Positions 61,698 to 64,000 of a DNA stretch of 64,000 nucleotides are shown in pieces. Origin of the DNA: Syntrophales bacterium. Lineage in GTDB: Bacteria; Desulfobacterota; Syntrophia; Syntrophales; PHBD01. The translations under genes and the position numbers were made by a program. The stretch's first letter is position 1. The number at the start of each line of letters is the position of its first letter. The DNA lies in assembly GCA_035363115.1 (NCBI GenBank), contig DAOSEM010000008.1, positions 1-64,000 of the forward strand. Direction: 5' to 3'. Below the pieces are notes generated by a model. That model was not told the origin of the DNA and ran no database searches. It saw only the letters and a program-made list of their open reading frames with translations.

Positions 61698-62436
61698 GCG
61701 GCCCGTCGTCAAGACCGCATTCATCCTGGGTGCCGGGCTGGGAACCCGCCTCCGGCCCCTCACGGAGGACTGCCCGAAACCCCTTCTTCCCCTGGGTGGA
61801 AGGCCTATCATCACGTACGCCATGGAGCACCTCCGGGCGGCCGGTGTCGGGCGGTTCATCGTCAACACGCACCACCGGGCGGAGGCATACTCCCGCGCCT
61901 TCCCGGAGGGGACCTGGCGGGGCCTTCCCGTTCTGTTCCGCCACGAGCCGGTGCTCCTGGACACCGCCGGGGGTCTGAAGAACATCGAGGACCTCCTGGA
62001 CGAGGACGACGAAACGATCCTGGTGTACAACGGGGACGTGGTGAGCGACCTCCCCCTGGGAAGGCTCCTCGATGCCCATTTCCGGAGCCGTCCGGAGGCG
62101 ACGCTGGTGCTCCGTAGCGACGGCGGCCTCCGGAACGTCAGCCTCGACGGGGAGGGGCGGATCTGCGACATGCGGGGGATCCTGGGAAATGCCGGGGTTC
62201 GACAGTGCCTGTTCACCGGGATCTACGCGGTGGAGCGGGTCTTCCTCGACCGCCTGGAGCCCGGGCGGATCGAATCGGTGGTACCCGTCTTCGTGGAGAT
62301 GATCCGCCGGCGGCCGGGATCCGTCGGCTCGGTGGTCGTCGACGAGGGCTCGTGGCACGACATCGGCACGGTCGAGGCGTACAGACGGCTGGACGCGGAG
62401 TTTGCAGCCCGGGGTTTCGGGGCGATCCGCAAATAA
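61690..62436 (+). CDS. Sugar-1-phosphate nucleotidyltransferase, MurU-like
   Basis: The 248-residue protein has the nucleotidyltransferase signature ILGAGLGTRLRPLTEDCPKP and the metal-binding VYNGDVVSDLPL, with a C-terminal WHDIGTVEAYRRLDAEFAAR. Length and lack of a left-handed helix domain fit MurU, which makes UDP-MurNAc from MurNAc-1-phosphate in the recycling route that bypasses de novo synthesis. The next gene is AmgK-like, its known partner. A general NDP-sugar pyrophosphorylase is the alternative. Overlaps the SpoIID gene. Confidence 0.82.
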   Translation: MTERPVVKTAFILGAGLGTRLRPLTEDCPKPLLPLGGRPIITYAMEHLRAAGVGRFIVNTHHRAEAYSRAFPEGTWRGLPVLFRHEPVLLDTAGGLKNIEDLLDEDDETILVYNGDVVSDLPLGRLLDAHFRSRPEATLVLRSDGGLRNVSLDGEGRICDMRGILGNAGVRQCLFTGIYAVERVFLDRLEPGRIESVVPVFVEMIRRRPGSVGSVVVDEGSWHDIGTVEAYRRLDAEFAARGFGAIRK

Positions 62437-62503
62437 TGCATGGTTCGATGGGGTGGACGGCCCTTCGTTCTGTTCGCCCGGGTATGGAAGGTTTCCTGAG
62501 ACG

Positions 62504-63529
62504 ATGACGACGATTTCCGCGGAAGCCGAATCCTGGCTGAGAGAAGTCCTGTCCCTGAAAGCGGACGAGACGGTGGAGCTGACGCTCCTGGCGGGCGGAG
62601 GATCGGACCGGTCCTTCCACCGGGTGGCCCGGGGCGGCGGCTCTTCGACCGTCCTGATGCAGTACGAACCGGCGGGCCGGGAAAACGCGATCTTCACGGT
62701 GACGGCCCGGTTCCTCCTGGGAATCGGCGTTCCCGTGCCGCATATCCTCGCCGAGGACCCGAAGCACGGACTCGTCCTCCTGGAGGATGCCGGCGACGCC
62801 GATCTCTGGTTGTTCCGGGACGCCCCCTGGGAGATCCGCCGCCCCCTCTACGGAAAGGCCCTGGAGGCGGTGCACCGTCTCCACGGGTATCCCCGGCCGG
62901 AGGAGACCGCGGTAGAACTGGGCCTGATGGCCTCGTTCGGGCCGGACCTGTACCGCTGGGAGCGGGAGTATTTTCTCGAATCGTTCGTTTCCGCCGTCTG
63001 CGGAATCCGGCCGGGCGGCCGGGAGCGGGAGGCCCTGGAGGAGGAGCTGTCGGCCCTGGCGGAGCGGCTGCTTGCGGTTCCGCCCTGCCTCGTCCACCGG
63101 GACTTCCAGTCCAAGAACGTCATGATCCTCCGGGGAGAGCCGGTTCTGATCGACTTCCAGGGGATGCGCCTCGGCAATCCCCTCTACGACCTGGGATCGC
63201 TCCTCTACGATCCCTACGTGCCGCTGGCCGAGGAGGAGAGAATGGAGATGCTGTCCTGGTACGCCGCGCTCGGCGGGCTGCCGGAGACTGCCGAAGACGA
63301 TGCGTCCCGCTTCCGGGAGGCCTCGGTCCAGCGACTCCTCCAGGCCATGGGGGCCTACGGGTTTCTCGGGCTCCGGAAGGGAAAGCGGGAGTTCCTGGAC
63401 CACATCCCCCGGGGCTTCCTGAACCTTGCCGACGCCGCCCGGCGGCAAGGCGGCTTTCCCCGGCTGGAGGACCTGCTCGCGCGCTGCCGCGAGGCCCTGT
63501 TGGAAAGGGGGATCCATGTCGCCGCCTGA
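62504..63529 (+). CDS. Phosphotransferase, AmgK-like sugar kinase
   Basis: The 341-residue protein belongs to the aminoglycoside-phosphotransferase fold: a nucleotide loop with LLAGGGSDRSFHRV, LLEDAGDADLW, the catalytic LVHRDFQSKNVMI and the metal-binding LIDFQGMRLGNPLYDLGSLL. AmgK phosphorylates MurNAc/GlcNAc at the anomeric position for MurU. The pairing with a MurU-like gene strongly suggests this function. The ATG at 62504 is preferred on family alignment; the SD is weak. The end overlaps the next gene by 14 bases. Confidence 0.84.
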   Translation: MTTISAEAESWLREVLSLKADETVELTLLAGGGSDRSFHRVARGGGSSTVLMQYEPAGRENAIFTVTARFLLGIGVPVPHILAEDPKHGLVLLEDAGDADLWLFRDAPWEIRRPLYGKALEAVHRLHGYPRPEETAVELGLMASFGPDLYRWEREYFLESFVSAVCGIRPGGREREALEEELSALAERLLAVPPCLVHRDFQSKNVMILRGEPVLIDFQGMRLGNPLYDLGSLLYDPYVPLAEEERMEMLSWYAALGGLPETAEDDASRFREASVQRLLQAMGAYGFLGLRKGKREFLDHIPRGFLNLADAARRQGGFPRLEDLLARCREALLERGIHVAA

Positions 63530-64000
63530 ACCGGTGCTCCTGGTCTTCAACCTCGACGAATCCTGGGACGCCGGTGCGCAGGAGGAGGTCCTCCGGGAGA
63601 CCCGGCGGCTTGCCGCCGCCCTGGAAGGCGAAGGCCACCGGGTACGGGAGATTCCCATCCGGGGCGGGAACGATTTTGATGCCCTGTCGAGCCTGGACCC
63701 GGCCGGGTGGATCGTCTTCAACTGGTGCGAGGCCATCCCGGGGATCGAACGGAGCGAGGCCGAGGCGGCCCGGCGGATCGGCGGGGCGGGCTTCGTCTAC
63801 ACCGGGGCGGCGCCGGAGGCCCTGGTGTTCTGCGAGGACAAGGGCCGCGTCCGGGACCTCCTGGGGGAGCGCGGCGTCCCCGTGCCCGAGGGTGCCCTGT
63901 TCGAGAAGCCGGAGCGGGGGCGCTGGAGGAGGTTCCCGGCCATCGTGAAGGCCCTCCGGGAGCACTGCAGCGCCGGGATCACCGCCGAGGCCGTCGTCAT
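63516..64000 (+). CDS. D-alanine-D-alanine ligase-like ATP-grasp protein (partial)
   Basis: An open frame starts at ATG 63516, with aaagggg upstream, and runs off the window after 161 codons. It reads VLLVFNLDESWDAGAQEEVL, FNWCEAIPGIERSEAEAARR, FVYTGAAPEALVFCEDKGRV, DLLGERGVPVPEGALF, the N-terminal and first ATP-grasp parts of a Ddl-like ligase. The true Ddl active-site loop lies beyond the window, so it could also be a related ATP-grasp ligase. It overlaps the AmgK-like gene and fits the cell-wall context. Confidence 0.82.
   Translation, partial: MSPPEPVLLVFNLDESWDAGAQEEVLRETRRLAAALEGEGHRVREIPIRGGNDFDALSSLDPAGWIVFNWCEAIPGIERSEAEAARRIGGAGFVYTGAAPEALVFCEDKGRVRDLLGERGVPVPEGALFEKPERGRWRRFPAIVKALREHCSAGITAEAVV

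Overview
The window looks like chromosomal DNA of a Gram-negative anaerobe, probably a Desulfobacterota/Deltaproteobacteria member such as a Syntrophales relative. This is an inference from three things: an LptD outer-membrane assembly protein, a 2-hydroxyacyl-CoA dehydratase system with its Fe-S activator, and an unbroken ribosomal superoperon. Most of the window is GC-rich and increasingly so toward the right end. One block (about 37.8-44.3 kb) is plainly AT-rich.

Region 1 (1-28.7 kb) is translation and transcription machinery, all on the + strand: a 5'-clipped tRNA-Trp, secE-nusG-rplKA, an L10-leader-controlled rplJL, a putative attenuator, rpoBC, rpsLG-tuf, then the S10, spc and alpha operons through rplQ and a strong terminator. 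fusA is missing from the str segment and adk from between secY and map. Region 2 (28.7-37.7 kb) holds a stand-alone EF-Tu-domain-II-like protein, folC, lptD with an extra N-terminal domain, rplM-rpsI behind a near-consensus promoter, argC, cysS and a YkuD-type L,D-transpeptidase.

Region 3 (37.7-51.4 kb) is a type I-C CRISPR-Cas locus with a mosaic history. The AT-rich interference genes cas3-cas5c-cas8c-cas7c carry a Cas7 of the Firmicutes-like lineage and an internal Shine-Dalgarno plus ATG for Cas11c. Directly behind the cas7 stop lies the C-terminal third of a second, different Cas7 of the proteobacterial type. Then come a RhuM-family gene whose stop overlaps the cas4 start, and GC-rich cas4-cas1-cas2. 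A leader follows, then an array of 53 repeats and 52 spacers in which three consecutive spacers are duplicated in tandem. The simplest reading is that an imported interference cassette replaced the resident one and left a cas7 stump, while the resident adaptation genes and array were kept.

Region 4 (51.5-64 kb) starts with a vapBC toxin-antitoxin pair, a DUF493 protein and a secreted 5'-nucleotidase. A 2-hydroxyacyl-CoA dehydratase cluster follows (small protein, two subunits, activator). The last part is a likely peptidoglycan-recycling neighbourhood: AmpG, a class-I glutamine amidotransferase-like hydrolase, a SpoIID/LytB protein, MurU-like and AmgK-like proteins, and the start of a D-Ala-D-Ala ligase-like ATP-grasp gene. 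A palindromic dispersed-repeat-like element sits in the divergent promoter region there.
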